This document shows, piece by piece, positions 30,067 to 39,976 of a DNA stretch of 64,000 bases. Below the pieces are notes generated by a model, which saw only the letters and a program-made list of their open reading frames with translations, was not told the DNA's origin and made no database searches. Position 1 is the stretch's first letter. Every line of letters begins with the position of its first letter. The DNA is taken from the NCBI GenBank assembly GCA_913009685.1, contig CAJVXP010000009.1:1-64000 (forward strand), given 5' to 3'. The position numbers were made by a program, and so were the translations under genes. The stretch is from an uncultured Bacteroidota bacterium (GTDB lineage Bacteria > Bacteroidota > Bacteroidia > Bacteroidales > F082).

Positions 30067-31149
30067 CTAACGATTATATAAATAGTACGCCTGGCAGGCT
30101 CCTTCGCTGGACACCATGCAGCTTCCCACCGGATCGCGGGGCGTACAGACTTTGCCAAACAGCCGGCAATCTTTCGGCTTTTTTAATCCCTTCAGCACTT
30201 CCCCGCAAATACATCCTTTTGGCTCACGCAAAGGCACCATTCCGTCTGCGCTGATGTTTACTTCCGCATCGTGAGCGGAATATTTGGATCTTAATTTCAA
30301 GCCACTCTCTTTTAGAACTCCCAAACCACGCCACCAGTCATCGGCAGGTTCAAAAACTTCATTCATCATCTGCTGTGCTTTTACATTTCCCTCCGGTTTT
30401 ACTGCTCGTTTATACTGAATCTCCACACGGGTATTTCCGGTTTCAATTTGTTTTATCAACATCAAAATCGACTGCATAAGATCGACCGGCTCAAAGCCAC
30501 TGATAACTACTCCAAGTCCGTATTTTGCAGGAATTCCCTCGTAGATTTTCATTCCGGTTATGGTACTCACATGGCCGGGACCGATGTAACCGTTAATCTT
30601 AACTCCTTCATCAATCAGTGCAGACATGGCAGGCGGCATAACTTTGTGAGCGCTGAATACAAAGAAGTTTGTTAGCTTTTCTCTGTATGCCTGCAAGATC
30701 GCTACTGCTGATCCCGGCGCTGTGGTTTCAAAGCCTATACCAAGAAAAACAATTTTCTTCTGCGGATGCTCACGGGCTATCTGCAAGGCATCCATAACAG
30801 AGTAAACCACCCGGATTTGCGCTCCGCCGGCATGCTCCTTTTCCAGAGAACTTTCCGAACCGGGAACGCGAATCAGATCGCCATAAGTAGCAATGATCAC
30901 ATCCTTTTGTTGACTGTATGCTATCGCTTTGTCGATATAAGAACGACTTGTTACACACACCGGACATCCCGGACCCGATATCAGCTCAACTGTGCCGGGC
31001 AGCAATGCCGGGATACCAAATTTTTGTATTGACATGGTATGACCTCCGCACACCTCCATGAGTTTAACCGGTTGTGTGGAAGCTTTCCTAATCTCCTGTG
31101 CAAGCGCCTGCACCACCTTCCTGTCTCTGAATTCATCAATATATTTCAT
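30067..31149 (-). CDS. hypD: Hydrogenase formation protein HypD
   Basis: MEVCGGHTMSIQKFGI, SGPGCPVCVTS, GFETTAPG. Confidence 0.97.
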   Translation of the reverse strand: MKYIDEFRDRKVVQALAQEIRKASTQPVKLMEVCGGHTMSIQKFGIPALLPGTVELISGPGCPVCVTSRSYIDKAIAYSQQKDVIIATYGDLIRVPGSESSLEKEHAGGAQIRVVYSVMDALQIAREHPQKKIVFLGIGFETTAPGSAVAILQAYREKLTNFFVFSAHKVMPPAMSALIDEGVKINGYIGPGHVSTITGMKIYEGIPAKYGLGVVISGFEPVDLMQSILMLIKQIETGNTRVEIQYKRAVKPEGNVKAQQMMNEVFEPADDWWRGLGVLKESGLKLRSKYSAHDAEVNISADGMVPLREPKGCICGEVLKGLKKPKDCRLFGKVCTPRDPVGSCMVSSEGACQAYYLYNR

Positions 31150-31415
31150 ATCAGCCTTTGGTTTTTTTCATTTTCTTCACGATCCATTTCCTCATTGAGC
31201 TTTTTAAAATCTGCGAAAGCCTCTAAACTTGCCTCCGCCTCATCTTTATCCAGTTTCTGAATAGCAAAACCGGTGTGAATCAACACATAATCACCGGGTT
31301 CCAGTTCCTCCACTGACAACATCATTAAATTGGCCTCATACGTTGAGCCTCCCACAGAACAGACCGCTGTCTCTCCATTAATTTTTTCAATTTTTGCCGG
31401 AATACTTAAGCACAT
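31146..31415 (-). CDS. hypC: HypC/HybG/HupF chaperone
   Basis: MCLSIPAKIEKI...GDYVLIHTGFAIQKLD. Confidence 0.96.
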   Translation of the reverse strand: MCLSIPAKIEKINGETAVCSVGGSTYEANLMMLSVEELEPGDYVLIHTGFAIQKLDKDEAEASLEAFADFKKLNEEMDREENEKNQRLI

Positions 31416-31448
31416 ATTTTTTTGTTTTTATGATTTTCTACTTGATTT

Positions 31449-33734
31449 TCAATATTTTATGGATTTTCCCGTTTCCCGCCTCCGGGCTGCAATAGCGAGT
31501 TGTCCCAGCGCGATACCGCCATCGTTTGAAGGAACCTGCTCTTGGCTGTAAACTTCAAAGCCCTTTTTACGCAGCAAAATTTCTGTATTCTTTAACAGGA
31601 TTTTATTTTGAAAACTACCTCCTGAAAGTATTACTTTTTTCAAACCCGTTGTCACCGACAGTTTTTCCACGATCTTTTCGACAACCGTCACAACCGTATT
31701 ATGAAACTTTGCAGAAATTACAGACGAAGATTTTCCGTTTTCCAGATCATCTATCAAACCCGAAAACATTGGTTTAAAAGAGATTTGATCTTCCTGAATA
31801 GTAAACGGATAGCTGTCCCGAACATTTTCAGCGGCTACTGATTCGAGTCTCATGGGCGCTTCGGCATGATAAGAAGCTTCGGTGCAAACACCGGTAAGTG
31901 CTGATACGGCATCAAAAAGTCGCCCTGCACTGCTGGTTTCGGGACAATTTATTCTGTTTTTCAGCATAATCAAAACCATGTCGAAAGCTTCCTGCTCCAC
32001 ATAAGGGAAGAGCTCCCCTTGCATTTTCCGCAAAAAATCCTCACCAAAATAGTGATAAAGAGAGGAAACGGCCATTCGCCAGGGTTGCCGGATGGTCAAA
32101 TCCCCACCTGGTTGTAAAATATTTTCAAAATGAAACGGCCTTTCAAAATCTATCAGGTCGCAAATTAAAAATTCACCACCCCATATTTTCCCATCGGTAC
32201 CGAGTCCGGTTCCATCAAAGCTAACCCCTATTACTTTTTCATCAAGGTTATGCTCTGCCATACAGGAGGCTATGTGCGCATGATGATGCTGGATGAGTTC
32301 TATAGGCATCCCTGTTTCCATAGCGAATTTTGTAGAAAAATAATCCGGATGTAAATCGGCCGCTGCCAGAGAGGGCTTAAAGCGAAACAAATGCCGGAAT
32401 CGTTGAAAGGATTCGGTATAAAAATCAAGAGTTTCCGGATTTTTCAGATCACCAATATACTGACTCAGTAAAACTTTATTCCCTTTTCCGACGGCAAAAC
32501 AGTTCACCAATTCCGCACCTGCGGCAAAAAGCCCTTCCGTATTATGGCTGAGGGTTATTGACGCCGGCACATAAGCACGCGAACGTCTGATAACCCGCTC
32601 CTTTCCGTTCACCACCATACAAACCGAGTCGTCCAACCGGTTATAAATTTCGCGGTTGTAAGTGAGGACGTCATCTGCAATGCCGGCAAACTTCTCCACT
32701 GCCTTTTCATTATCAATAATAACCGGTTCGCCCGACAAATTTCCGCTGGTCATCACCAAAGCAGGGGTGCGTAATTTTTCAAAAAGCTGATAATGGAAAG
32801 GCATGTAAGGCAGCATGGCCCCCACGGTATTAAGCCCGTTGCTGACGGAGAAGGGCATCGGCTTCTTCTCCCGCAGCAGCACTATGGGACGGCGCCAGCT
32901 TTGCAGCAATTTTTCTTCTTCAGTATTTACATGTAGATAATTTCTCACCGTTTCCACATTGGCAAACATAACGGCCAGAGGTTTCCCCTCTCTGTTTTTT
33001 TTCAAACGTAACAGGCGAATGGTATCTTCATTGAAAGCATTACAGCTCAAATGGAAACCACCCAACCCTTTCATAGCCAATATTTTTCCCCCGTCCAGCA
33101 AGCGGACAACCTTTTTCAAAATGGTTTCAAAATCATCAAGGATTTCTCCATTGGACAAATGCAGCGAATATCTTGGACCACAGTGGTTGCAAGCTACCGG
33201 TTGGGCATGAAAACGCCTGTCAGGCACATCGGTGTATTCCGAATGGCAGGTATCGCACATTTTAAACGGTGCCATGGTAGTATTGTGCCGATCGTAGGGC
33301 AATACCTTTATTATACTAAACCGGGGGCCACAGTGCGTGCAATTTGTAAAAGGATAATCTATCCGGTGCGGTTGGCTTTTCATATCTTCCAGGCAGTCAT
33401 CACAAACCGCAATGTCAGGACTCACCTCTGTTATTTCATTGGAATAAGAATGACTTGGAAGAATGGAAAAGTTCTCGAAACCTGTTATTGGTTCCACCTT
33501 AATATTTATTGCGGCAATTTTAGAAGCCACAGGAGCCTCCGCTTTCATCGCCTTTATAAATTGTTGAAGATGGTTTCGGTTTCCCTCGGCCTGTACCAAA
33601 ACACCCTCGTTGTTGTTCTCCACATTTCCACGGATGGAGTGCCTTTTGGCCAGTTTATAAATAAAAGGGCGAAAGCCTACACCCTGCACCAGCCCTTTAA
33701 TCTCTATCTTATAAGCCTCAACAATCATTCCCAC
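31449..33734 (-). CDS. hypF: Carbamoyltransferase HypF
   Basis: Acylphosphatase domain, CDDCLEDM zinc fingers, YrdC-like region, HHHAHIASCMAEH. Confidence 0.97.
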   Translation of the reverse strand: MGMIVEAYKIEIKGLVQGVGFRPFIYKLAKRHSIRGNVENNNEGVLVQAEGNRNHLQQFIKAMKAEAPVASKIAAINIKVEPITGFENFSILPSHSYSNEITEVSPDIAVCDDCLEDMKSQPHRIDYPFTNCTHCGPRFSIIKVLPYDRHNTTMAPFKMCDTCHSEYTDVPDRRFHAQPVACNHCGPRYSLHLSNGEILDDFETILKKVVRLLDGGKILAMKGLGGFHLSCNAFNEDTIRLLRLKKNREGKPLAVMFANVETVRNYLHVNTEEEKLLQSWRRPIVLLREKKPMPFSVSNGLNTVGAMLPYMPFHYQLFEKLRTPALVMTSGNLSGEPVIIDNEKAVEKFAGIADDVLTYNREIYNRLDDSVCMVVNGKERVIRRSRAYVPASITLSHNTEGLFAAGAELVNCFAVGKGNKVLLSQYIGDLKNPETLDFYTESFQRFRHLFRFKPSLAAADLHPDYFSTKFAMETGMPIELIQHHHAHIASCMAEHNLDEKVIGVSFDGTGLGTDGKIWGGEFLICDLIDFERPFHFENILQPGGDLTIRQPWRMAVSSLYHYFGEDFLRKMQGELFPYVEQEAFDMVLIMLKNRINCPETSSAGRLFDAVSALTGVCTEASYHAEAPMRLESVAAENVRDSYPFTIQEDQISFKPMFSGLIDDLENGKSSSVISAKFHNTVVTVVEKIVEKLSVTTGLKKVILSGGSFQNKILLKNTEILLRKKGFEVYSQEQVPSNDGGIALGQLAIAARRRETGKSIKY

Positions 33735-33766
33735 TTTCTAATTTATAACCATTTTAAATTCCGTAC

Positions 33767-33784
33767 CTGTGATTTATTTCACGA
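33767..33784. promoter_or_regulatory. Rex-operator-like site 1 in divergent hyp/hox promoter
   Basis: CTGTGATTTATTTCACGA, 11/14 arm positions match TTGTGAA-N4-TTCACAA; 9 bp upstream of the hox -7 element. Confidence 0.55.
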
Positions 33785-33793
33785 ATAAATTTA

Positions 33794-33802
33794 TACTTTT
33801 GC
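33794..33802 (+). promoter_or_regulatory. -7 promoter element for hoxF operon
   Basis: TACTTTTGC matches TAnnTTTG; 45 bp upstream of hoxF ATG. Confidence 0.55.
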
Positions 33803-33819
33803 TGTGAATTTTTTAACAG
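33802..33819. promoter_or_regulatory. Rex-operator-like site 2 at the predicted transcription start
   Basis: CTGTGAA-TTTT-TTAACAG, arms symmetric at 6/7 positions, 35 bp centre-to-centre from site 1. Confidence 0.55.
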
Positions 33820-33846
33820 GGCAAAAATAATACAAATTAATAATCT

Positions 33847-35733
33847 ATGGCAGAAAAATCGAAAATAAATCAGTTGCTGGCTCAATTTGGTTACGACAAA
33901 ACCAGATTGATGGATATCTTATTATCAATCAATGAAATGCAAGGGTTTGTAGGGCAAGAAGACATGCAAAACATATCAGACTCCTTAGGTATTTCAATGG
34001 CTCAGGTGCAGGAAACCCTTTCTTTCTATCATTTTCTCTCCCAAAAGCCACGCGGAAAGTATAATATTTATCTTGACAGCAGTATAATAGCCTTTATGAA
34101 CGGCAGAGAAGCCGTAAAAGAGGCTTTTGAAAAATATTGCGGAATATCGTTTGGAGAAGTGTCTGATGATGGTCTTTTCGGACTGTTTAACACATCCTGT
34201 ATCGGGATGAACGATCAGGAACCGGCCGCCATTATAAACGATAAAGTTTTCACAAACCTTACTCCCTATCGTGTTATGAATCTTGTGGAGGGAATGCGTG
34301 CCGGGAAGCACATAGACGATTTGGTATATGAAGACTATGGTAATGGTAACAATTCCGACCCTGATGTAAGGGCGATGGTCAACAATCATATCAGAAAGAA
34401 ATCTATCATTCTGAAAAATGATTATGAGCCCTATAGCCTTTTAAAATCAAAGTTAAAAGACTACAGTCCGGAAGAGGTCATTAGTGAAATTGAAGCCTCT
34501 AATCTGCGAGGACGCGGTGGAGCAGGCTTCCCCACGGGTCTGAAATGGCGTTTTGGTCGTCGCACGGAAGGGAAACACCGGGTGATCATTTGTAATGCCG
34601 ATGAAGGCGAACCCGGCACTTTCAAAGACCGCGTAATGCTAACTGAGTATCAGGAACTGGTGTTTGAAGGCATGGTTGTAGCAGCTTATGCAACAGGTGC
34701 TGACATCGGTCTGCTCTATTTACGCTATGAGTACAAGTATCTGCTCCGGTTTTTAAATCGCAAACTCGCCAAAATGCGTGAAGATCATTTCCTCGGAAAA
34801 AATATTGCCGGCGTGAAAGATTTCAATTTCGACATACGTATTCAATTAGGTGCAGGAGCCTACGTCTGTGGCGAAGAGTCAGCGCTGATTGAATCGTTGG
34901 AAGGCAAGCGGGGCGAACCACGCGACAAACCACCGTTCCCCGTCGAAAAGGGTTATCTTGGCTATCCGACAATTGTAAACAATGTGGAAACCCTTGCTAC
35001 CGCAGTAAAAATACTGCATCACGGAGCCGAATGGTATTCAAACTTCGGAACCAAAGATTCGCTTGGAACCAAATTGCTCAGTATTTCGGGCGACTGTCGT
35101 TATCCGGGCATTTACGAAGTGGAATGGGGAACAAGTATCCGCGAAATCCTGGCCATGAGCGGCGCTGACGATGTGCAAGCCATCCAGGTGGGTGGCCCTT
35201 CGGGTATGCTTATCGGCTTGAAAGACATTAACAATCTGGATAACAGCGAGCTGATGAAATGGTATAAACCTTCGGGTATGATGATTGCGGAGAAATTTTT
35301 CGACCGGAGGCTTAGCTATTCAGACCTCCCTACCGGAGGTTCTATCATTATTTTTAACAACAGCCGTAATTTGCTTAGAGAAGTCGTTATGAACTTCATG
35401 GACTTTTTCATTGAAGAATCCTGCGGTTCCTGCTCCACCTGCCGCAATATGCCGTTGCTGATGAAAAATAAATTGCAAAAGATTCTGGATGGACATGGTA
35501 TCAGAAAAGACATCTACGACCTTCTCAACTGGGGGAAAGTGCTGAAAGCCAGTCGCTGCGGATTAGGACAAGCAGCAGGCAATCCGATTCTTTCTTCTGT
35601 TTTTCATTTCAGGCATTTATACGAGCAACGTATTCAAAGTCTTACCAGTTTCGACAGTGGATTTGATCTGGGAAAGGCAACGGCCACATCAAGTGAATTT
35701 GTAAATAAAAAACCGGCATTTCATCATTTTTAA
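33847..35733 (+). CDS. hoxF: NAD-reducing hydrogenase diaphorase subunit HoxF (NuoE-NuoF fusion)
   Basis: N-terminal NuoE-like region; LRGRGGAGFPTGLKWRF, NADEGEPGTFKDRVM, GAGAYVCGEESALIESLEG; ESCGSCSTCR...C. Confidence 0.93.
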   Translation: MAEKSKINQLLAQFGYDKTRLMDILLSINEMQGFVGQEDMQNISDSLGISMAQVQETLSFYHFLSQKPRGKYNIYLDSSIIAFMNGREAVKEAFEKYCGISFGEVSDDGLFGLFNTSCIGMNDQEPAAIINDKVFTNLTPYRVMNLVEGMRAGKHIDDLVYEDYGNGNNSDPDVRAMVNNHIRKKSIILKNDYEPYSLLKSKLKDYSPEEVISEIEASNLRGRGGAGFPTGLKWRFGRRTEGKHRVIICNADEGEPGTFKDRVMLTEYQELVFEGMVVAAYATGADIGLLYLRYEYKYLLRFLNRKLAKMREDHFLGKNIAGVKDFNFDIRIQLGAGAYVCGEESALIESLEGKRGEPRDKPPFPVEKGYLGYPTIVNNVETLATAVKILHHGAEWYSNFGTKDSLGTKLLSISGDCRYPGIYEVEWGTSIREILAMSGADDVQAIQVGGPSGMLIGLKDINNLDNSELMKWYKPSGMMIAEKFFDRRLSYSDLPTGGSIIIFNNSRNLLREVVMNFMDFFIEESCGSCSTCRNMPLLMKNKLQKILDGHGIRKDIYDLLNWGKVLKASRCGLGQAAGNPILSSVFHFRHLYEQRIQSLTSFDSGFDLGKATATSSEFVNKKPAFHHF

Positions 35734-35746
35734 AGTATTTCAGATA

Positions 35747-36457
35747 ATGGAAAAAACAAATAATAAAATAAGGATTACCATTGATGGAAAGAGAACCTAT
35801 GTCACAAAAGGCTCTACCATTGTGGAAGCAGCGAAAGAAAACGGAATTTACATTCCTACACTTTGCCACTTTGAGGGGGCTGACCCCAAAGCTTGTTGTC
35901 GCATGTGTACCGTAAAAATCAACAACCGTATGATGACCTCCTGTACCACACCTGTAACAGAAGGTATGGAAATAGAGAATGATACGGAAGAGCTGAACGA
36001 AGTTCGGAAAAGCATCATCGAACTGCTGTTTGTCAGCGGCAATCATTTCTGCCCTGCTTGTGAAAAAAGCGGAAATTGTGAACTCCAGGCACTTGCCTAC
36101 CGTTACAAGATGCTGGTTCCGCGTTTCCCATACAGCTTTCCCCGCAAGGAAGTGGATGCCTCCAGCCCGAAAATTATAAAAGAACAAAACCGGTGTATTG
36201 CTTGCAAACGCTGCATAAAGACCATCCGCGATGAGCACGGGAAACACTATTTTGCCTACAAAAACCGCGGGCAGCATTTGGAAGTAATCCTCGATCCGGT
36301 TCTCGGGGACACCATGCCCGATGATCTTGCGAAAAAAGCCATGGAAAATTGTCCGGTAGGTTCTATCCTTTACAAAGAAAAAGGATTTGACCAGCCCATT
36401 GGAACCCGGAAATATGACAAGCAACCTATTGGAAGTGAAATTGAAAATAATGTTTAA
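35747..36457 (+). CDS. hoxU: Hydrogenase diaphorase subunit HoxU
   Basis: 2Fe-2S ferredoxin domain plus CPACEKSGNCELQ and CIACKRCIKT. Confidence 0.93.
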   Translation: MEKTNNKIRITIDGKRTYVTKGSTIVEAAKENGIYIPTLCHFEGADPKACCRMCTVKINNRMMTSCTTPVTEGMEIENDTEELNEVRKSIIELLFVSGNHFCPACEKSGNCELQALAYRYKMLVPRFPYSFPRKEVDASSPKIIKEQNRCIACKRCIKTIRDEHGKHYFAYKNRGQHLEVILDPVLGDTMPDDLAKKAMENCPVGSILYKEKGFDQPIGTRKYDKQPIGSEIENNV

Positions 36458-36467
36458 AGCGTAAATT

Positions 36468-37016
36468 ATGAATAAAAAAATATTAGCCACTACTTCACTT
36501 GCCGGATGTTTCGGCTGCCACATGTCCATACTGGACATTGATGAGCGAATTCTGGATCTCATAGAGCTGGTGGAATTCAACAAATCACCTATTGATGACA
36601 TTAAAAAATTTACCAAACCGGTAGATATCGGGATTATAGAAGGAGGCTGTTGCAATAGCGAAAACGTGGAAATTCTGAAATATTTCAGAGAAAATTGCAA
36701 GATTCTGGTTTCTCTCGGAGAATGTGCCATTATGGGAGGTTTGCCGGCTATGCGCAACGGAATTCCCATTGAGGAATGCCTGAAAGAGGCGTATATCGAT
36801 GGCCCTACCGTACAGGAAAACAAGGAGCATATCCTCCCCAACGATGAAGAGCTTCCTCTTTTGCTCGACCAGGTATATCCATGTCACGAAATTGTAAAAA
36901 TCGATTATTTCCTTCCGGGATGTCCTCCCCGTGCCGACCTTATTTGGAATGCACTTTATGCGCTCATTACCGACAATCCCATGGAAATACCTTACGAAGT
37001 AGTCAAATTTGATTAA
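36468..37016 (+). CDS. hoxY: [NiFe] hydrogenase small subunit HoxY
   Basis: TSLAGCFGCHMSILDID, EGGCCNSENVEIL, SLGECAIMGGLPAMRN, LPGCPPRADLIW. Confidence 0.95.
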   Translation: MNKKILATTSLAGCFGCHMSILDIDERILDLIELVEFNKSPIDDIKKFTKPVDIGIIEGGCCNSENVEILKYFRENCKILVSLGECAIMGGLPAMRNGIPIEECLKEAYIDGPTVQENKEHILPNDEELPLLLDQVYPCHEIVKIDYFLPGCPPRADLIWNALYALITDNPMEIPYEVVKFD

Positions 37017-37027
37017 AAAATAGCAAT

Positions 37028-38482
37028 ATGTCAAAGAAAATAACCATAGAACCTGTTACAAGAGTTGAAGGCCACGGAAAAGTTACAATCCAAATGGATG
37101 ATAATCATCAGGTTATAGATTCCAGGCTACACATTGTTGAATTTCGCGGCTTCGAACGTTTTGTTCAGGGAAGGCCTTACTGGGAAGCGCCCGTTTTGGT
37201 ACAACGGCTTTGCGGCATTTGTCCGGTAAGCCATCATATAGCTGCTGCTAAAGCACTGGATGTTATTGTGGGAGCCGGTGATGGCGATGGGCTGACGGCC
37301 GTAGGTGAAAAAATGCGTCGTCTTATGCACTACGGCCAGTTTTTCCAATCGCATGTTTTACATTTTTTTCATCTGAGTTCTCCTGATTTCCTGTTTGGTA
37401 TTGATGGCGACCCTGCCATGCGAAATATTGTCGGTGTTGCTCAGGTACACAAAGAGCTGGCAGTACAAGGTGTTATGATGCGAAAATTCGGCCAGGAGGT
37501 CATTCGTCTTACCGCCGGAAAGAAAATCCACGGAACGGGAGCCATTCCCGGTGGCATCAACAAAAATCTCAGCATTGCGGAGCGCGATGAGCTCTTAAAA
37601 GGTCCTGACCCGCTAAATGCTGACAAAATGATAGAATGGTCGCTGTCGGCTCTGGAGTTCTTCAAAAATTATCACAAGCAAAATCACGCCAAAGTCGATG
37701 ATTTTGCCAGCTTTCCTTCCAACCATTTGAGTATGGTAAGAAAAGATGGTGCTTTGGACATTTATCACGGTGTACTCCGTGCAGTGGACAGCGAAGGAAA
37801 CCGGATTCTCGACGATGTTGACTACCACGAATATTATAACTACATCGAAGAAGAAGTAAAAAGCTGGAGCTACATGAAGTTCCCCTATCTGAAACATTTG
37901 GGAAAAGAGAAAGGCTGGTATCGTGTAGGACCGCTGGCACGCCTGAACACTTGCGATTTTATCCCCTCTCCCCTTGCTCAAAAAGAATTTGAAGAGTATA
38001 AAGCTTATACCCACGGCAAACCCAACAACATGAGTCTGCATTATCACTGGGCACGGCTGATAGAAGTGCTGCATGCCGCCGAGGTCATCCGGGATTTACT
38101 CCATGATCCGGATTTACAAAATGAAGACCTCGTTGTTAAGGGAAAGAAACAAAAAGAAGGTGTGGGCGTCATTGAAGCACCCCGTGGGACACTTTTCCAT
38201 CATTACAAAATCGATGATAATGATTTGATTACCATGGCTAACCTGATTGTTTCGACCACCAACAACAACGAACCCATGAACCGGGCCGTTGAAAGTACGG
38301 CACGGGCGTTTATGAACGGACAGGAAACGATTACCGAACCCATGATGAATGCTGTTGAAGTAGCCATCAGAGCCTATGACCCCTGCCTGAGTTGCGCCAC
38401 ACATGCACTGGGGCAAATGCCTCTCGAAATGACCATTTTAGGAGCAAGCGGGCGGATTTTAGATCACAAAATGAAAGACTGA
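37028..38482 (+). CDS. hoxH: [NiFe] hydrogenase large subunit HoxH
   Basis: L1 motif RLCGICPVSHHIAAAKALD and L2 motif DPCLSCATH followed by a 25-aa C-terminal extension. Confidence 0.97.
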   Translation: MSKKITIEPVTRVEGHGKVTIQMDDNHQVIDSRLHIVEFRGFERFVQGRPYWEAPVLVQRLCGICPVSHHIAAAKALDVIVGAGDGDGLTAVGEKMRRLMHYGQFFQSHVLHFFHLSSPDFLFGIDGDPAMRNIVGVAQVHKELAVQGVMMRKFGQEVIRLTAGKKIHGTGAIPGGINKNLSIAERDELLKGPDPLNADKMIEWSLSALEFFKNYHKQNHAKVDDFASFPSNHLSMVRKDGALDIYHGVLRAVDSEGNRILDDVDYHEYYNYIEEEVKSWSYMKFPYLKHLGKEKGWYRVGPLARLNTCDFIPSPLAQKEFEEYKAYTHGKPNNMSLHYHWARLIEVLHAAEVIRDLLHDPDLQNEDLVVKGKKQKEGVGVIEAPRGTLFHHYKIDDNDLITMANLIVSTTNNNEPMNRAVESTARAFMNGQETITEPMMNAVEVAIRAYDPCLSCATHALGQMPLEMTILGASGRILDHKMKD

Positions 38483-38487
38483 AAACA

Positions 38488-38952
38488 ATGAAAAAGATTC
38501 TTGTTTATGGTTACGGAAATCCCGGACGGCAAGATGATGGCCTGGGTGTGAGCTGTGTAAAAATGTTGAAAGAATGGGCTGAGAAGAATTTTCCGGGTAC
38601 TATTGATGTGGATATGAACTATCAGCTTAATATTGAAGATGCAGAGAAAATTTCACATTACGATAAGGTGATTTTTGCCGATGCTTCCTGCGAAAATATC
38701 CATCAATTTGCATACACTACGATTAAGCCTTCCGACGCACAGCTCGAATTCAGCATGCATGCCGTCGCTCCGGCTTATGTGCTTTATTTGTGTCGTTCGC
38801 TTTTCGGGAAACAACCGGTGAGCCATCTGTTGCACATTCGCGGTTATGAATGGGGTATGCAGGAAGGGCTGACCGAAAGGGCAAAAGAGAATCTTGAAGT
38901 GAGCTTCCATGCCATGACCGGGCTTTTAACAGACTACTTATCAGATAATTAA
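38488..38952 (+). CDS. hoxW: Hydrogenase maturation protease HoxW
   Basis: VYGYGNPGRQDDGLGV, directly after hoxH; start set to internal MKKILVYG. Confidence 0.88.
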   Translation: MKKILVYGYGNPGRQDDGLGVSCVKMLKEWAEKNFPGTIDVDMNYQLNIEDAEKISHYDKVIFADASCENIHQFAYTTIKPSDAQLEFSMHAVAPAYVLYLCRSLFGKQPVSHLLHIRGYEWGMQEGLTERAKENLEVSFHAMTGLLTDYLSDN

Positions 38953-38963
38953 AAATTTATATT

Positions 38964-39962
38964 ATGGATTTATCCACAACCTATATGGGATTAAAGCTGA
39001 AAAATCCGATAATAATCAGCAGTTCAAGAATAAGCGGCGAAGTGGAGACTATTCGGCAATGTATTAGCTACGGCGCCTCAGCTGTTGTTCTTAAGTCGAT
39101 TTTTGAGGAACAAATGAGCCTGCGGGCTGAGGCAAGGTTAAAACAGAGCAAAGAAAATGAAGCCTACTACTGGTTTTCCGAAGCCAGGGAATATATTTTA
39201 AATCTTTCTAAAGAAGCTGTACTGGACCACTATCTGCAATTTGTTAAAACAACCAAGGCTATTGATGCTTCCGTACCGATTATCTCCAGTATCCATTGTA
39301 AAAGTGCCGACAACTGGCCAAAATATGCCAAAGAAATTGAAAATGCAGGTGCTGATGCACTGGAGCTGAACATTTCCATTTTTCCGTTCAACAACAGCAT
39401 GTCCAGCATTGAAATTGAAGACCTTTATGTGAAAATTCTGGGAAAGGTAAAACAGGAAGTCAGTATACCGGTTTCCATAAAGCTGGGACCATTCTTTACC
39501 AATCTCTGCACGCTCATCAGGCGTTTGGTTGATGCAGGTGTCGATGGATTGGTACTGTTTAACCGCTACTTCAGACCCGATATTGACATTGAATCCTTAA
39601 AAGTCGTCAGCCGCGAGCATTTTTCCTCTCCTGAAGAGATGAGTCTGCCCTTGCGATGGATAGCCCTGCTGAGTGGTAACGAGGTGTCCTGCGATCTGGT
39701 CGCCTCCACCGGCATTCATTACGATACGGCTCTAATAAAACAAATTCTTGTAGGGGCACGGGCTGTAGAAGTTTGCTCTACCCTTTTTCAAAACGGGATT
39801 CCCCATATTGCAAAAATGCTGGGAGGCTTGGAGAACTGGATGAAGAAACATCACTTTGAAAGTCTGGATGACTTCCGCGGAAAATCGCTGGATTATCAAA
39901 CCACTGATGCCAGCTTCGAACGTATTCAGTATATGAAAAGAGATTTTGAAGAAATATTTTGA
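38964..39962 (+). CDS. Dihydroorotate dehydrogenase-like (PyrD-like) flavoprotein inside the hydrogenase operon
   Basis: MDLSTTYMGLKLKNPIIISSSRIS...ADALELNIS...PVSIKLGP...DGLVLFNRYF. Confidence 0.88.
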   Translation: MDLSTTYMGLKLKNPIIISSSRISGEVETIRQCISYGASAVVLKSIFEEQMSLRAEARLKQSKENEAYYWFSEAREYILNLSKEAVLDHYLQFVKTTKAIDASVPIISSIHCKSADNWPKYAKEIENAGADALELNISIFPFNNSMSSIEIEDLYVKILGKVKQEVSIPVSIKLGPFFTNLCTLIRRLVDAGVDGLVLFNRYFRPDIDIESLKVVSREHFSSPEEMSLPLRWIALLSGNEVSCDLVASTGIHYDTALIKQILVGARAVEVCSTLFQNGIPHIAKMLGGLENWMKKHHFESLDDFRGKSLDYQTTDASFERIQYMKRDFEEIF

Positions 39963-39976
39963 TAAAACGCCGAACA

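Noticed and set aside
33051-33788. 245-aa plus-strand ORF inside hypF
   Set aside because: Antisense shadow; no family-like features.
35642-36841. 399-aa minus-strand ORF antisense to hoxF/hoxU/hoxY
   Set aside because: Lies opposite three well-supported conserved genes; translation has no recognisable domain, so a shadow ORF.
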